Assembly: GCF_000204055.1 (NCBI RefSeq)
Contig: NW_006768768.1
Span: 2,007,088 to 2,071,087 of the forward strand
Source: Melampsora larici-populina 98AG31
Lineage: Eukaryota > Basidiomycota > Pucciniomycetes > Pucciniales > Melampsoraceae
Length of the DNA stretch: 64,000 bases
Direction: 5' to 3'
The notes under the pieces are model-generated. The model made no database searches and had not been told where the DNA came from. It saw nothing but the letters and a program-made list of their open reading frames with translations. Positions 1 through 10,856 of this stretch are shown in pieces. How positions within the stretch are numbered: the first letter of the stretch is position 1; every line of letters begins with the position of its first letter. The translations under genes were made by a program, and so were the position numbers.

Positions 1-68
1 AAAAAAGAGAAAAAAAAAAAAAAAAGGAAAAAAAGAAAAAAAGAAAAAAAAAAAAAAAAAAAAAAAAG
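1..68. repeat. A-rich low-complexity tract
   Basis: Nearly pure A with scattered G. It could be a homopurine tract or the tail of a retro-inserted copy. Nothing else is recognisable from here to about 233, where the Copia reading frame opens. Confidence 0.8.
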
Positions 69-233
69 AGGCTTTCCTGCTTCCCTCCAGCACGGCAGTG
101 CACGCCTGCAGCCATGTGTCCCTCCTCTATCACATGGGATGTATCCTCCAAAGGGTGAAATTATTATTGGGGGGATGTGGCGACTCACCAGGAAGTTGAA
201 CGAGTTTGGTGAGGTTGAGCGTTTAAAGCTTGA

Positions 234-1580
234 TGGGTTGCATTGGGAAACCATCAAATTCATATGCTACACTATTTCGACACCTACGCATCCGTAGCAC
301 GAAATGAGTCATTCAAAGTCTTGCTAGCGCTTGCGGTGCAGCATGGCCTGTACATTTTTCAGTTTGATGTCGAAACGGCCTTTTTGTATGGTGATATGGA
401 TGCTATAGTGTACGTTTCTCAAGTCAGTGGGTTTGAGGTTAAAGGTCAAGAACACAAAGTTTGGAAACTCAGGCGTTCCCTGTACGGTACCAAACAAGCG
501 CCTCGCAAATGGCGTGAACATCTGGTCAATACTCTCAGGTCTTTGAACTTCAATGCGACTGAAGGCGACGAGTCTCTCTTCTCTAACTCTTCCTATTCAA
601 CATTTATTCATATGCACGTTGATGATGGGTTTGGGGTGGCTCGGACCAGGGCTGAAGGTCAAGATTTCTTGACCCGGCTAAGTGCGCATTACAAACTCAA
701 GACAAAGGAAATGCCAACACGACATCTTGGCTATACGCTTGACTGGAAGGAGGACGGTTCAGTCATTTTACATCAAGAAGACTTTTGCGTCAAGATGCTC
801 AAAGAACTTAAGATGGAAAATTCCAATCCAGTCAAGACTCCAGCCGCTCAGGATCTACATGCTATTGTTGCTACTCCGGCTCAAGATGCTGACAAGGGTC
901 TTTATCTCAAGGCAACTGGAATGCTTAGCTATCTAGCCTTACATACTCGTCCTGATATACTATTCACTGTCAATCTACTCTCCCAATTTAACAACAAACC
1001 AACTTTGTCTCACTGGTCGGCAATTCGTCATCTAATGCGCTATCTTAATGGAGCAAGACGAATCGGGCTACACTACACGAAATCTGTAGCTTCTGACAAT
1101 CTTCTGACTGGCTGGGCGGATGCTGACTATGCGACGTCGTTAGTAACCAAGAAATCAACCTCTGGGTTCTGTGTGACTCTTTTTGGTAATATGATTTCAT
1201 GGACGACTAAGAAGCAATCTGTAGTTGCCCAATCAACCACTGAAGCAGAATTTATATCTTCCAATACATGTGCAAAGCAGTTAAGGTGGTTATCAATTTT
1301 AATAAGCAGTCTTAACATCAAATTGAAGAAACCTCCTCTAAACGTTAAGATACATAATGACAACTCGGGTGCTGTTATAATCAGTAAGGAAGCTCAACTC
1401 AACCCAAATTCTAAACACATTGAAGTAAGATATCAATATCTACGGAATCTCATATCTCGAAATTTACTAAGTATGGAACAAGTGTCAACTCATGATATGA
1501 TTGCAGATGTATTAACTAAACCTTTAGGACGGGTTAAACATGAAAGAGCTATGAATCAGTTGAAACTCACTAAGGCATGA
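234..1580 (+). pseudogene. Copia (Ty1-type) polyprotein, RT-RNase H part, 5' truncated
   Basis: This is the C-terminal part of a Ty1/Copia retrotransposon polyprotein: reverse transcriptase followed by RNase H. The frame opens just after a stop at 231-233 and has no ATG at its start, so Gag, protease, integrase and the first RT blocks are missing. RT signatures are FQFDVETAFLYGDM and the catalytic HVDDG, a variant of the usual YVDD. RNase H signatures are WADADYA, KKQSVVAQSTTEAEF, NDNSGA, the SKHIEVRY block and DVLTKPL near the end. The reading frame is intact for about 445 codons up to TGA at 1578-1580. A purine-rich tract follows immediately at 1584-1591. The piece is non-autonomous; the RT-RNase H identity is secure. 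Confidence 0.93.
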
Positions 1581-1583
1581 TTT

Positions 1584-1591
1584 AGGAGGAG
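1584..1591 (+). other. polypurine tract of the Copia element
   Basis: AGGAGGAG lies 3 nt after the Pol stop and directly before a TGTTG. This is the expected place for the plus-strand priming site of a Copia element. Confidence 0.6.
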
Positions 1592-2216
1592 TGTTGTGTA
1601 ATTGAAATCATACCCAGTGAGAGGTCAATGATATATTGAAGTTTACTACGTCAAATGATCAATTATGTAATGGGTAATGGAATGGAATTGGCAATGGTTA
1701 AATGCGTCAATATCTTCTCATACGTTTTGACCTAAGCTCCTATTGATGTTTTCTATGATTTAACTTCTCTCTCTCTTTATGATTTATGTTTTCTCTCTTT
1801 CTTGATTTGTTCTTGTATCATTTTCTCTCATTTCATTTATTCTCAATTTCTCTATTTTACCCATCAAAGATATCTAGGAAAACAACAACTACTAGATCAC
1901 CACGACACATAGTCTCGTTGATAGTAACTGACTGCAGGAGGAGTCTGCTACCTATCTATTGTTTTCAGGTAATTAGATTCTTTGATGGTTGCTAAGAAAA
2001 GAATATAAAACATATGTATTAATGTTTCTTATTGTAGACATAGTAGGGATCATCCAATATTCCTAGAAGTCACTTACACTCACCGAGTTCTTACTAGTGT
2101 TGATCTTATATTAGGTATTGATCATTGTCTACATGTCTCTTTTAAAGTCTGTTTTATTTCTTTTACTAACGTCTTATATTAGTTGTTTGAAATCTATATA
2201 TGTGATTGTTGCTGCA
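1592..2216 (+). repeat. candidate 3' LTR of the Copia element
   Basis: It begins TGTTGTGT right after the polypurine tract. The end is not defined because no 5' LTR is present for comparison. A TGCA at 2213-2216 just before an AATAAA is one possible TG...CA boundary, and homology to RING genes starts by about 2236. The interior is T-rich and has no coding potential. Confidence 0.4.
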
Positions 2217-2235
2217 ATAAAGACATAAAGATCTC

Positions 2236-2526
2236 AAAAGCTTTCAATGGCGTGGTCTTTATTTCTATGTACGTCTTTTGAATAATTTCTCGCACCTAGT
2301 GGAATCCGCACCAACCTCGAACGACGCTCAGGACCGGGATTGCCCAATTTGTTTGCATGGTTTTTGTATGGGGCAGAGGTATGTCCAACTACCCTGCAGC
2401 CACACACACTTGCTACACGAAAATTGCCTACTGGAGCTGTCCTGTAACACTGGGTTTATTTTCATTTCCTGCCCGATGTGCCGACAATTCCCCTTTATAC
2501 GGTCTGAGACCCCACCCCAGAGCTAA
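2236..2526 (+). pseudogene. RING-H2 gene fragment, 5' truncated
   Basis: This is the C-terminal third of the RING family described at 6016, 36545 and 53946. There is no in-frame ATG. The frame reads through a QWRGLYFYVRLL segment that aligns with EEWWGLYIFSRLL of the 36545 protein, then a RING. The first pair is DCPIC, the middle block is LPCSHTHLLHENC (C-x3-H-x2-H-x2-C) and the last pair is CPMC. All eight zinc ligands are present. The N-terminal two thirds are lost; the break lies close to the candidate Copia LTR end, which may have caused it. It could be an exon of a longer gene, but the paralogues are single-exon. Confidence 0.7.
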
Positions 2527-3339
2527 ACTTTGTATGTTACTGATCATAAATCTAGAAAACAAATTCATTTCCGAATGCATTTGATTTTTCACCCTGCCCA
2601 TACACAAGGCTAGAGAAGCCTTGACCTTATTATATATCTTGATCATGAGAGAGGTACACTTAAGTTTATTTTCTCTGATCTCATTAGTCATGTTTGCGGT
2701 TAGCAGTGAGTAGGGGTATACCCTCCAGTGAATGGCCACAAAAAAAACTCCAAATCTCAAACTTTATGACCAAGTCCCGGAGGGGATGTCTCACTCTGCG
2801 GTTGGTGGGTCTTGTGGAAATGCACTGGACACTCTGGAGTCTGAGTCTGGGATTGTGGGTTTGGGATTGTGACCCCGCCGCCGCCCGGCACTGACGCCCC
2901 TATGAGACTAAGCAGGTCGGCTGGGGACCGCGAGTGGCGGCATGGCTGCGAAAACATAGTGTGCCGAACCCGGGCGCCGCGGCCGCGCATTTTTCTGATC
3001 ACTAAAGACGAGCGGTTCATGGTTGATTGAAGTGAACAATTCACAGGTCATCTCCATCCTAGCAATACTAATAGTTAAAAGTATCGTATAACTCTGATGG
3101 GTCGGATCAAACAAAGAGAAGCTATGGACCGTGTACAGTATCTTTTGTTGTGTTTGATTGACATCAAGTCATGAGAAGGTTATCAATGCCCTATCTCTAC
3201 ACAACAGAATCTGATTGTATTTCATCGAAAGGCGCTTCAATTTAAAAATAAAAGCGTGGTTTTTAATACATCTATCAGCACACATACCACTAGAAGATGA
3301 CACGGCAAAAAAATCTCCAACTGATAAAATGATAAATTC
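2527..3339. other. intergenic, no gene seen
   Basis: Open frames on both strands are short and lack recognisable motifs. A GC-rich patch around 2870-2990 contrasts with the AT-rich surroundings. Confidence 0.5.
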
Positions 3340-3841
3340 GAAAAAATGACTTGACAAGACGAACCGGGACTACTTCGACTTTCACTCATCATAGTCGGAG
3401 TTGAGGATGGAGAAGACATTTTTAAATCCAAGTACAGCTGCAAAAGCTCGCCTTAATTGTACGTTGACATTGGTGCTTGATGTTCGAACGTGTAAGAGGA
3501 AGCACCGAAAATTTGAATCAAAATTGAAAAGGATGAAGAGAAAAGGAGAGAAGTTCTTCTGGCGATGAGTTTTGTACCATCTCTCTTCTGGCATACGTAG
3601 TTTTCACTGAAGATTCCAAACTGTTCTTGTACATCAACGTTTAAACGTCATATTGAATGACTCTGGCTGGGTTCTGGTGAGCCCTGGCCCTGAGGTTCGG
3701 GATCGGACGCAGATCGAGTTCTAGAATCAAGCAAAACAAAAGTTGGGATGATGTCAATGGAACTCAGACGTCTGAACTAAGGAGATTACTGACCTCCACC
3801 GGAGTAATGGTACGGTTCCGAGAGGGTGATTTTCCATACAT
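3340..3841 (-). pseudogene. decayed second copy of the RKRTI-motif family
   Basis: On the minus strand, 3841-3794 reads MYGKSPSRNRTITPVE followed by a GTCAGT donor. This matches exon 1 of the family (MYG...RKRTI.HVE). An acceptor at 3721 is followed by NSICVRSR, matching the NSVDIS start of exon 2 in the 18.9 kb copy. Further down, about 3430-3350, SSPSSTPTMMSESRS matches SFPTSAPTVTSENRS of the upstream gene. No continuous model survives. The exon-1-like part overlaps the last exon of the neighbouring gene in another frame, so this is a tandem copy decayed after duplication, or alternative 3' exons of that gene. Confidence 0.55.
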
Positions 3842-4507
3842 GAGGACTGCTTCTGAACACCCGATGACGGCGAACTTGAGGTCGGAAGCGTAGGTGAAGG
3901 TTCCGATGGCCGTTTGTATGGAGGTGTCGGGTTCTGTGGTACGATAGGGGTGGCTGATAATGGGATTGAAACTGGAATGCTTCGATTTTCACTCGTTACA
4001 GTGGGAGCCGAAGTTGGAAAAGATGTACATTGCTCCAATGCTTGAGTCTGTTGAGAAGATTTGCTTTTGTCCAATATAGATGCAGATTGCTGATAATCAA
4101 AAACAGCAAGAACGCAAGCGGTGAAGATCAGTTTTTGATTGCAAAAGGGCTTGAAGAAATCGAAAACACGGAAGACATACCAGAGTCGATCTTCTTAACC
4201 TCTCTTTGTCGGCGTTCAACTCCTTCTGAAAATCCGCCAAGCTCATATCTTTTTCAGTCAAGATGTAGGGTAAAGGTTGCGAGGGTGTGACTTTGGCTCG
4301 CTTGGGGAAAGCAGCTGGAGGTTGAACAGGGATAGGAACAGAGCTCTACATTCAAGGGAAGAACAAGTTGAGAAAGACTTTAACGGTGCTCGTGTATTGG
4401 AAGGAACTTGACCTGAACAGACCACTTACTTCGACATGAGATATTGTTCGTTTCCTCGGAACTTCTTTACCATACATCAGGTCGAGGAATTCATCAAAGG
4501 CGGTCAT
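3754..4507 (-). CDS. RKRTI-motif family protein (unrecognised), 3 exons
   Basis: I do not recognise this family. Exons: 4507-4430 (26 codons, ending RKRTISHVE before GTAAGT), 4345-4181 (55 codons) and 4089-3754 (111 codons plus stop). All splice junctions are phase 0; the product is 192 aa. Exon 1 shares MYG...RKRTI.HVE with the genes at 18.1 and 20.95 kb. Exon 2 carries a basic FPKRAKV stretch. Exon 3 is rich in Ser, Thr and Pro. There is no signal peptide or membrane segment; the basic motifs allow a nuclear protein, but that is a guess. An alternative ending uses a donor at 3793 and an acceptor at 3721, giving a different short tail. Gene structure is well supported by conservation of the exon-1 boundary between paralogues. 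Confidence 0.6.
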
Positions 4508-4509
4508 GA

Positions 4510-5424
4510 TGCTAGAGATAATGTTGAAAGAGTAGGTAAAGATGACAAGAAAGATCTGTTTTCAAACAAAATACAAAAAAGATGGGCTCGTTGGAGACAC
4601 AGGGAAGGCGGGAGAGATATGAAGAGCTTGGTCGTAACAAGCAACTGCCCTTGTCTCGGAATTGTATGCCAATGCCTTTACGCGCAGGACGAAATTTTCG
4701 AGAGCCACACGCTATCAAGAACAGATTCACCGTGGCGCTCGAAGACAAACGGTGGAGAGGTTGGCAATGCGGGTTTTCTATGAATGATTGCACTGATGAC
4801 CCTTTTGCAGCGTACGCCCAATCACACAAAGACAACCCCTTTTTGGTAGGTTGACTATATGAGGTTATTAGTGAGGGGTGAGCACCTGGTGTCAAAGTCT
4901 GATAAAAAACCACGGAGTTGGCTCCTGTTTGCTCTCAAGGAACAAAACCAACGTGATACTTTTCGCCTTGACTCTTGTCCCTCCTGGACTTTTCCCCCGT
5001 TTTTGCCAGTTTTGTGTTAAATTATGACATTATTTCTCGACTATGCCCCAAGAAGCTTGGGTTTTCTTTCTATGGCATCATAGGTGCTATGGGCACTTCT
5101 ATAACACGCATGGAATGAATCGGTCGTTGTATTGATCCATTGGGTTGTTGCTTCTTCCTCTGTGTATTATTGAAATTCTTGGGCTTCATGTTCAAGAATA
5201 TCATGTGTAAAATGCATAAGAAAACAATATCAAGGATAAAAAGCTAGACAGAAGCTGAAAATGAATGACAAGACTTGACTGGGTGGCCGGGAGGAAACTG
5301 AAAGGCTTTCGTTCTCAAAGGAAAAGGGATCTGTATATGAGAGTACCAAGGGTACCGATCTCAATACCCGTGACAGGTGTACCGAGTCTCAATGAATGAG
5401 CTGATTGTCCGAGGATAAGCCATA
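4510..5424. other. intergenic, no gene seen
   Basis: Upstream region of the minus-strand gene at 3.75-4.5 kb. Frames on both strands are short and featureless. Confidence 0.4.
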
Positions 5425-5585
5425 GGGGCTCTCAAACCTGACCTGGTTTTCAAAAACCCAGTTGACCCAGTTGACTTTTTGGCAGTAACTTTGTATATAA
5501 ATTTGACATTTATTGACAGCTCCCAGCCTATAACTCAACTGGGTCAACTGGGTTTTCTCGAAACCGTGTCCGGCTTGAGAGCCCC
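5425..5585. repeat. 161-bp MITE-like inverted repeat
   Basis: It starts GGGGCTCTCAAACCTGAC and ends in its imperfect reverse complement (CTTGAGAGCCCC). The GTTGACCCAGTTGAC and CAACTGGGTCAACTG arms also pair. The subterminal TTGACAGCTCCCAGCC resembles the right end of the element at 39795-40317, so the two appear to be related subfamilies. No target duplication is clear. Confidence 0.65.
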
Positions 5586-6015
5586 TCATACATAACACTT
5601 TCCAGAGCTTTCAATCATGCGTGTGATTATCAAGATGGAACGATAAAAATGGCAAAAGAATATGCCTCCTTCTCATTTAAGCTGTAAATGCATTTTGGAG
5701 GAGCAATTGAGCTGTACAAAGGCGGAGATGCGACAAAAGACAATTGTAAAGTAATGTGGGTCTTTTGGGAAAAGCATAAACACAGATGAGGTCACCTTCT
5801 GGCGCCGCTTTTTCAAAGTCCTGGGCAGTGACCCGTATACTTATGCACCTATAAGAAGACCGCACCTGACAGGCAATACTCCCTAAACGCACCCCAGGCG
5901 ACTCCTTTCAACCTAACCAGCGTAACCGTAACAAAAACTGATCGATTCAACTACAACATAAATTCTTTTCAAGTGACAAATTCCTTTTAATTGCTTTCAA
6001 CACCTACAGTAAACA

Positions 6016-6597
6016 ATGGCACAAGCAAACTACACACCCAACGCTGGTCACGCACAACTCTTGAGGGATCTCCAAAGTCTTCAAAGCAGACTTGACAAGG
6101 TGATGACAGGTCCAAATACTCCCAGAGCCATAACTTCCGAAATACAACAAACCCTTTCAAAAGAAGCATTCATTTTTGTCATTCTAGGTTTAGATTACAG
6201 TGAAGAAAACACATCAGAACTAGTGGATCAAGGGACAACAAGAAACAGTGACCTTGTTAATCGCCTCCGCTCAATCCCTGAAATCCGCAACTTGGACTTA
6301 TCTGCAATTTCTAGACTTCCCCCTCCCGGATCACCAGCGTCGCGTGCAATTTTGCTTTGGAGTCATCTTTTAACTATGTACTCTCAAGTATTTCAAGCCC
6401 AGCCCAACTCAACGCAAGACCAAAGCCCACAATGCGCACATTGCCTCGAAAAGATCCCCATTGGCAAAAGATACATTCAGTTTCCTTGTCATGTCTCCTC
6501 CAAGTTTCACGAGACCTGTTTCACCGAGATGGCTGGTTTTACTTTGGCAGTTAAGTGTCCGGTTTGTCATACCATTCCCTTTGTACCTTCTCAGTGA
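6016..6597 (+). CDS. RING-type zinc-finger protein, family member 1
   Basis: A single-exon gene of 193 aa starting at ATG 6016. Residues 1-130 are mostly helical with a LPPPGSPAS segment around 105-112; this corresponds to LPPPGSEEWW in the 36.5 kb paralogue. The C-terminal RING (about 145-187) reads CAHC, then FPCHVSSKFHETC, then CPVC. The family middle block is C-x3-H-x2-H-x2-C, but here the first His of that block is Ser, so one zinc ligand seems missing. RING proteins usually act as ubiquitin E3 ligases by binding E2 enzymes; whether this one does is unknown. No signal peptide or membrane segment is seen. Paralogues lie at 36545, 53946 (minus) and, as a fragment, 2236. Confidence 0.8.
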   Translation: MAQANYTPNAGHAQLLRDLQSLQSRLDKVMTGPNTPRAITSEIQQTLSKEAFIFVILGLDYSEENTSELVDQGTTRNSDLVNRLRSIPEIRNLDLSAISRLPPPGSPASRAILLWSHLLTMYSQVFQAQPNSTQDQSPQCAHCLEKIPIGKRYIQFPCHVSSKFHETCFTEMAGFTLAVKCPVCHTIPFVPSQ

Positions 6598-7560
6598 ATT
6601 TTTTTGTATGATTTGAACCAAGAAGTCAATTGATAAGATATCACCGCAGCAAACACTATAATTCTTGTAGCTATGGTTTCTACTTTGGCTGACAATTGAT
6701 TAACAAGTATGTCTCAAATTCAAAGAATTGACACAATACAGAAACAATGGTTTGATAATCACAATGAATAAGTGAGCTGAATCAAGAGAGCCACTTTGAA
6801 ATGAAGCCCCACTGATGGAACTCAGCCATATCCATTAGGGACACAAAGTTGAGCTCCCGGTAGCTGAGAATGATCATTGATGTGGATGGAAAAGTAAGAG
6901 ACTGAGGAGACAAGAGGTGGATATCTCAATTTTTCCCATTCAAAGCATGATCCAACCACAGGTCTTTGCCCTACACAGGCTAAACTCAAAAGTCGAGGTA
7001 GCAGGGGTAAACTAGAGCTCAATTGTCATGGAGTCTATGTAATAAGGACAAACCTCAAAGAATGATGAGTTGCAGGTAAGAAGCAAGGATGGATACAAGC
7101 TTCCATGAATCTTGGAGCACCTATATAAGCTGTTGCTATATGAATAGAGTGTGGTTCTGTGGAATTGTCACCTCATGATAACATGGACTTTCAAAACTGA
7201 TACTGCGGTTACAAAAGAGGAAGATTCATGTACATTGGATTGGTCAAGAACCTCCTATTGTTAGCTTGGGCATCAAGTCAAAACTTTTGAGATCACAGCC
7301 CTAGTAAGAAGAGTATGTGTGTGACAATTCAATCATATAATGGGCACAACTTTTTGAGTATTTATCAACGCGACCAACAATTGGTAGGGGACAAGCTTTG
7401 AGTTTTGAAGGTGAGAAAGTAAAAGTAGTAGAAGATACACAGTCAGGATATGCAACCTTGGAATGTGTGTTATGAATTTGGGTAAGAAGACAAATGGGGA
7501 ATACTGATGCAAAGGTTTTGAATATTTCACAATTTTCTGTACATGTCAGATATTTTCAGT
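6598..7560. other. intergenic, no gene seen
   Basis: AT-rich sequence downstream of the RING gene. Open frames are short and have no recognisable motif. Confidence 0.4.
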
Positions 7561-7944
7561 CCACTGCCAGCATTAAATAGGTTCCCTGGTTGGAACATGA
7601 CCTAGGCTGGGAATATCATTGAGAGAAGAATGGAGAATCAAATCATCTTGCACTGCACATCTGAGCCATAAAGCATACACTACATATGTGCAAACATCTG
7701 AGTAATCCTTAGCTATCAGCTACATACAGGTCCGCTCAGTTATCTGCTCATCTAGATAAGAAAATCATGTGTAATACATGCTGTAACTTTGTTCAGATTG
7801 AGACACACATTTCAAAATATCGACTACATATATCACAATGGCTACTCAGGAAATATTCATGGAACTGTGTAACAGTAGCAGAATGGGAATCTGATCACTA
7901 GGACCCGTATTCCCATCTGGGAACCTCTTTAACGCTGGCAGTGG
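7561..7944. repeat. 384-bp inverted-repeat element
   Basis: It begins CCACTGCCAGC and ends GCTGGCAGTGG, with pairing that extends imperfectly for about 50 bp (GGTTCCC, GGGAAT blocks). Its interior, about 7640-7880, is similar to the arms of the large foldback at 15930-17155: CACTACATATGTGC, CTACATACAGG, ATCATGTGTAATACAT and GCTACTCAGGAAATA blocks. It is therefore a non-autonomous relative of that element. No clear target duplication. Confidence 0.65.
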
Positions 7945-8266
7945 TCAGGCAAGGAGTGAGATTAATAATCAAATCTATTGGTTCAAACTGACCTTGCCAT
8001 GATTGGTGGTCAAGTTAAACAAAGGAAGGATTTGTTATGTGGATAGTACCCTTTGATTCTTTTGATGAAATTCACAAGGGGAGATGTGCTATTTATATAG
8101 CCAAAATTAGAAAGACAAACAACTGGTGACAAGTATCTACTGTTGTCTTAGAAATGGTGTAAATTGCCATATGCCAATGACAGCAGGTCAACCTGAACGC
8201 ACAAGATGAGATTCCCAACAGCACAACATGATATCAAGAATATATTCATCATGACACACCAGAACA

Positions 8267-8518
8267 GATTGGAAGTGTTCCCTGAGCTTGCGGAGGTACA
8301 CATCAGTCCATGTCTGATCTGCGGGTGGAAAACTGGGAGCGCGGATAGGACCGAGGCTCAATTGTGAAAGGTGGGAAACCACCTGTCACAGAAGGAGCAG
8401 AGTTCGAGGATGTACAGAAAGAGAGATAGAGTTTTTATCTCTCTACTCGACTACATCCTCTCTCCCTATCCTGCGCTCAGAGTTTTGCAAGTCTCAATCT
8501 TGATCTAGTAATCTTTTC
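8267..8518 (+). repeat. Ngaro repeat A1
   Basis: Left split direct repeat, starting GATTGGAAGTGTTCCCTGAG and ending GTAATCTTTTC, followed by an A run. It contains a hairpin (AGAGAGAT ... ATCTCTCT). It matches A2 at 14731-14982 over its whole length. Confidence 0.95.
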
Positions 8519-8664
8519 AAAAAAAAATATATATAAAAACATACCAGTCGTTATAAGATTAAGAATTGAACTGAAGATAATCAACACGAGCACTACGAAC
8601 AAATTAAAAAGGTTAAATCAAAACAACGTAGAAGAATATTTCTTTCAAGATCATAACACGCTGA

Positions 8665-9192
8665 ATGTGGAGGCAACTTAAGAAGAAATCAAATACTAGT
8701 AAAGAATATAAATCTGAAAGTATGATTCAAGCCATGAAGCAAGCGGAAGAGAAGAAAAAGGCTCAAGAGTTGAAGGAAGCAGAACAAGCGGAAGGCAGGA
8801 AGCGTAGAATGGAATCAAGAGCACCTGGTGGATCTCAGTTGACTCCGAAAGAACGGGAAAACAAGAAGCCTACGCAATCAGGGGAGATGGAAAAGGAGGA
8901 TGTAGAGACACAGGAAGGTGTCGGGGAGAAAAGTCAAGAGGCAGAAGGGATGGTAGAGGATAGGAAGGAAGGTTCAAATGAAGGAGGTAAAGAGTCGTCA
9001 TCAAGTGAAGAGTTGACAAAAGAAGATATTCAGAAGGCGATTCAAAAGAAGAATAAGAAGAAGAATAGAGGTAGAGGAAAGGGAAAGGAGAAGAAGGAGG
9101 GTTCATCAGAGGAATCGGGGAGTGAGAATGGCTGGTTGGGGGAGATAGCAAAGGATTATGGAAGGTTGGTGGAGAAAGATCAACGTGAGTAA
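8665..9192 (+). CDS. Ngaro ORF1, Gag-like, charged N-terminal part
   Basis: 175 codons from ATG 8665, about 150 bp after repeat A1. The product is extremely rich in Lys and Glu, with runs such as KKKNRGRGKGKEKK, and has no known fold that I can see. One in-frame TAA (9190-9192) separates it from an open stretch in the same frame, 9205-9429. Reading-through or ancestral loss of that stop would extend it towards the Gag core at 9392-10729. A 19-nt GTGAGT...TAG at 9185-9203 is too short to be a normal intron. The nucleic-acid-binding role is inferred from charge and position. Confidence 0.55.
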   Translation: MWRQLKKKSNTSKEYKSESMIQAMKQAEEKKKAQELKEAEQAEGRKRRMESRAPGGSQLTPKERENKKPTQSGEMEKEDVETQEGVGEKSQEAEGMVEDRKEGSNEGGKESSSSEELTKEDIQKAIQKKNKKKNRGRGKGKEKKEGSSEESGSENGWLGEIAKDYGRLVEKDQRE

Positions 9193-9204
9193 TTCTTATC
9201 TAGG

Positions 9205-9429
9205 ATGAGTTATGAGAAAAGGAACGCACCTGGAGAATGGGGAAGTGTGAGCAGCTTGGCGCTCCAGAGATGTCATCCTAAAGGGATTAGGACAAAGGAG
9301 ACTGGATTTAATCTAAAGAAGATAAATCAGTCGGCACCCTATGAGCTCCAGAATGTTGTAGAAGCTGAGGAAAGGAATCCAGAAGACCCTGATGCTGACG
9401 AGAATATCTGGGGGGATTCGGGGGGTTGA
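9205..9429 (+). pseudogene. linking segment of Ngaro Gag, frame-disrupted
   Basis: An open stretch in the frame of the upstream ORF that ends shortly after overlapping the start of the next ORF. The switch between frames falls at two runs of six G (about 9410-9425), a typical place for a one-base indel or, less likely, a programmed frameshift. Protein context is continuous across the run: acidic PEDPDADENIW followed by GIRGVDVTTG in the next frame. Confidence 0.5.
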
Positions 9430-10729
9430 TGTTACGACAGGCCCGATAGATGCGCAAGCGAAAAAGAAGGAGAGAAGAGGAATGCTGGATGGGCGACCAC
9501 TCCTAGATCGTTTAGCGGAGGTGATTGAATTCGGTAATGAGGAGGACTTTATTGAATTAAGGAGAGAGATGAAGTCGAAGAAGAATGAAGAGAGAGAAGA
9601 GGAGGGGAGAGAGAAAGGAGGAAGGAAGGAGGAGGAGGATAGAGAGAAGAGGAAGGGGTCAAGTTCGAAGAAGAAGAGAACCAGGAGAGGAAAGAGAGGT
9701 GGTTCGTCGTCGTCGTCATCAGAAGATGAGAAACCAGACTCGACTAAGGAGAAGAAGGTGTCCAAGAGGTCGAAGTTAGAGGACTCGTCTTCAGGAGAAA
9801 GCTCGGATTCGGAGTCTGATTCGTCGAGGGCTGGCAGGACGAAGAAGGAAAGGCCCATAGTATTCTCTTTCAAACCTGTGGCGGCGTACGATCTACCGGA
9901 TCTTCCACCTCAATGGGAGAAGAATTTCAGACGGATGAAATATTATGTTCCCCTATCGGTTTTTACGGCGTCGTACATTGATGAATATAAGTCGACGAGT
10001 AAATCAAATCTCGGGAGGTATAAGTGGGATAGCCATCACTTACATTCGAGAGAAGAGCTAGAATGTCACATGACGTACGGAGAATTCAGTTTGGCATGTG
10101 ATCTGGAGTATCGGTATGCGTTAGAGAGATATAAGTTTAAGGAGTATGCTGATTATATAGAGAGACATAAGGCAATTGTTAGTAAGATAGCAAGGAAACA
10201 CAAATGCTGGATGGTCGGTTTGAGGTATCACTTAGCGATAAGAGCATTGACGTTTAGAGTGAGGACTGAAGATACGTACGAAAAGTCCAAGGAAGGAAAG
10301 AAAAAGAGAAGGGTTGAAGAGGTTGAATTACCGGATGGACATCAAGAGGAGGCGGAAGATGATGCAAGATGGGAAGCCCAGATGGCGGGAGACCTGAAGT
10401 TTGAAGGGAATCCATACGCCCTGGGTCAACCGAAGTACGGTTGGGTGTTCAAGACCGGCCAGGAACCAGACCCGACAACGGATCATCTCGCAAGGTTGAA
10501 TGCCGAGGAGAAAGGTGGTTGGAAAGGAAGGGGTCAACGTGGTGGTAATCGAGGCCATTATGTGAAGCCAGAAACGTCGATGCCGTTTAAACCGCAAGGC
10601 CAATTTCAGAAGAGAGGGGCCGGGAAGGATTGGGTGACTCTAGGGCAGCAACATGCGAGTAACCAAGCCTCGGGCTCAGGGAAAGGGGGAAGAAAGTATG
10701 GGAAAGGAGAAGGGAAAGCTGATTGCTAA
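9392..10729 (+). CDS. Ngaro Gag-like protein, core domain
   Basis: 445 codons. The first 160 residues are charged and low-complexity (poly-E/K/R, a serine run near 105). From about residue 165 a globular region starts (KPVAAYDLPDLPPQWEK), containing a Trp/Tyr-rich helical part typical of DIRS-order Gag proteins. The C-terminus is Gly/Arg/Lys rich and lacks a CCHC knuckle. The stop at 10727-10729 lies about 125 bp before the Pol ORF. The likely role is packaging the element RNA. The 5' end is uncertain because the frame is broken at the G runs. Confidence 0.65.
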   Translation: MLTRISGGIRGVDVTTGPIDAQAKKKERRGMLDGRPLLDRLAEVIEFGNEEDFIELRREMKSKKNEEREEEGREKGGRKEEEDREKRKGSSSKKKRTRRGKRGGSSSSSSEDEKPDSTKEKKVSKRSKLEDSSSGESSDSESDSSRAGRTKKERPIVFSFKPVAAYDLPDLPPQWEKNFRRMKYYVPLSVFTASYIDEYKSTSKSNLGRYKWDSHHLHSREELECHMTYGEFSLACDLEYRYALERYKFKEYADYIERHKAIVSKIARKHKCWMVGLRYHLAIRALTFRVRTEDTYEKSKEGKKKRRVEEVELPDGHQEEAEDDARWEAQMAGDLKFEGNPYALGQPKYGWVFKTGQEPDPTTDHLARLNAEEKGGWKGRGQRGGNRGHYVKPETSMPFKPQGQFQKRGAGKDWVTLGQQHASNQASGSGKGGRKYGKGEGKADC

Positions 10730-10856
10730 TGATAGGAGAAAAACATTAGAGAGGTTCTGAATGAGATAAAAAATTTCCCCTACCTTGAAATGCATAATGA
10801 ATGTGACGTCTTGTGAAATTTAGGGAAGGTGTACGTCATCTGAGTACCCCAGAGTG

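Noticed and set aside
8870..9151. Minus-strand Pro/Ser/Leu-rich ORF
   Set aside because: Shadow of the Gag N-terminal low-complexity region.
9185..9203. GTGAGT...TAG as an intron rescuing the Gag frame
   Set aside because: It is only 19 nt and its removal does not restore one open frame to the Gag core.
9313..9873. Minus-strand ORF of 186 codons rich in Ser, Phe and Leu
   Set aside because: It is the complement of the low-complexity Lys/Glu coding region of Gag; a shadow frame.
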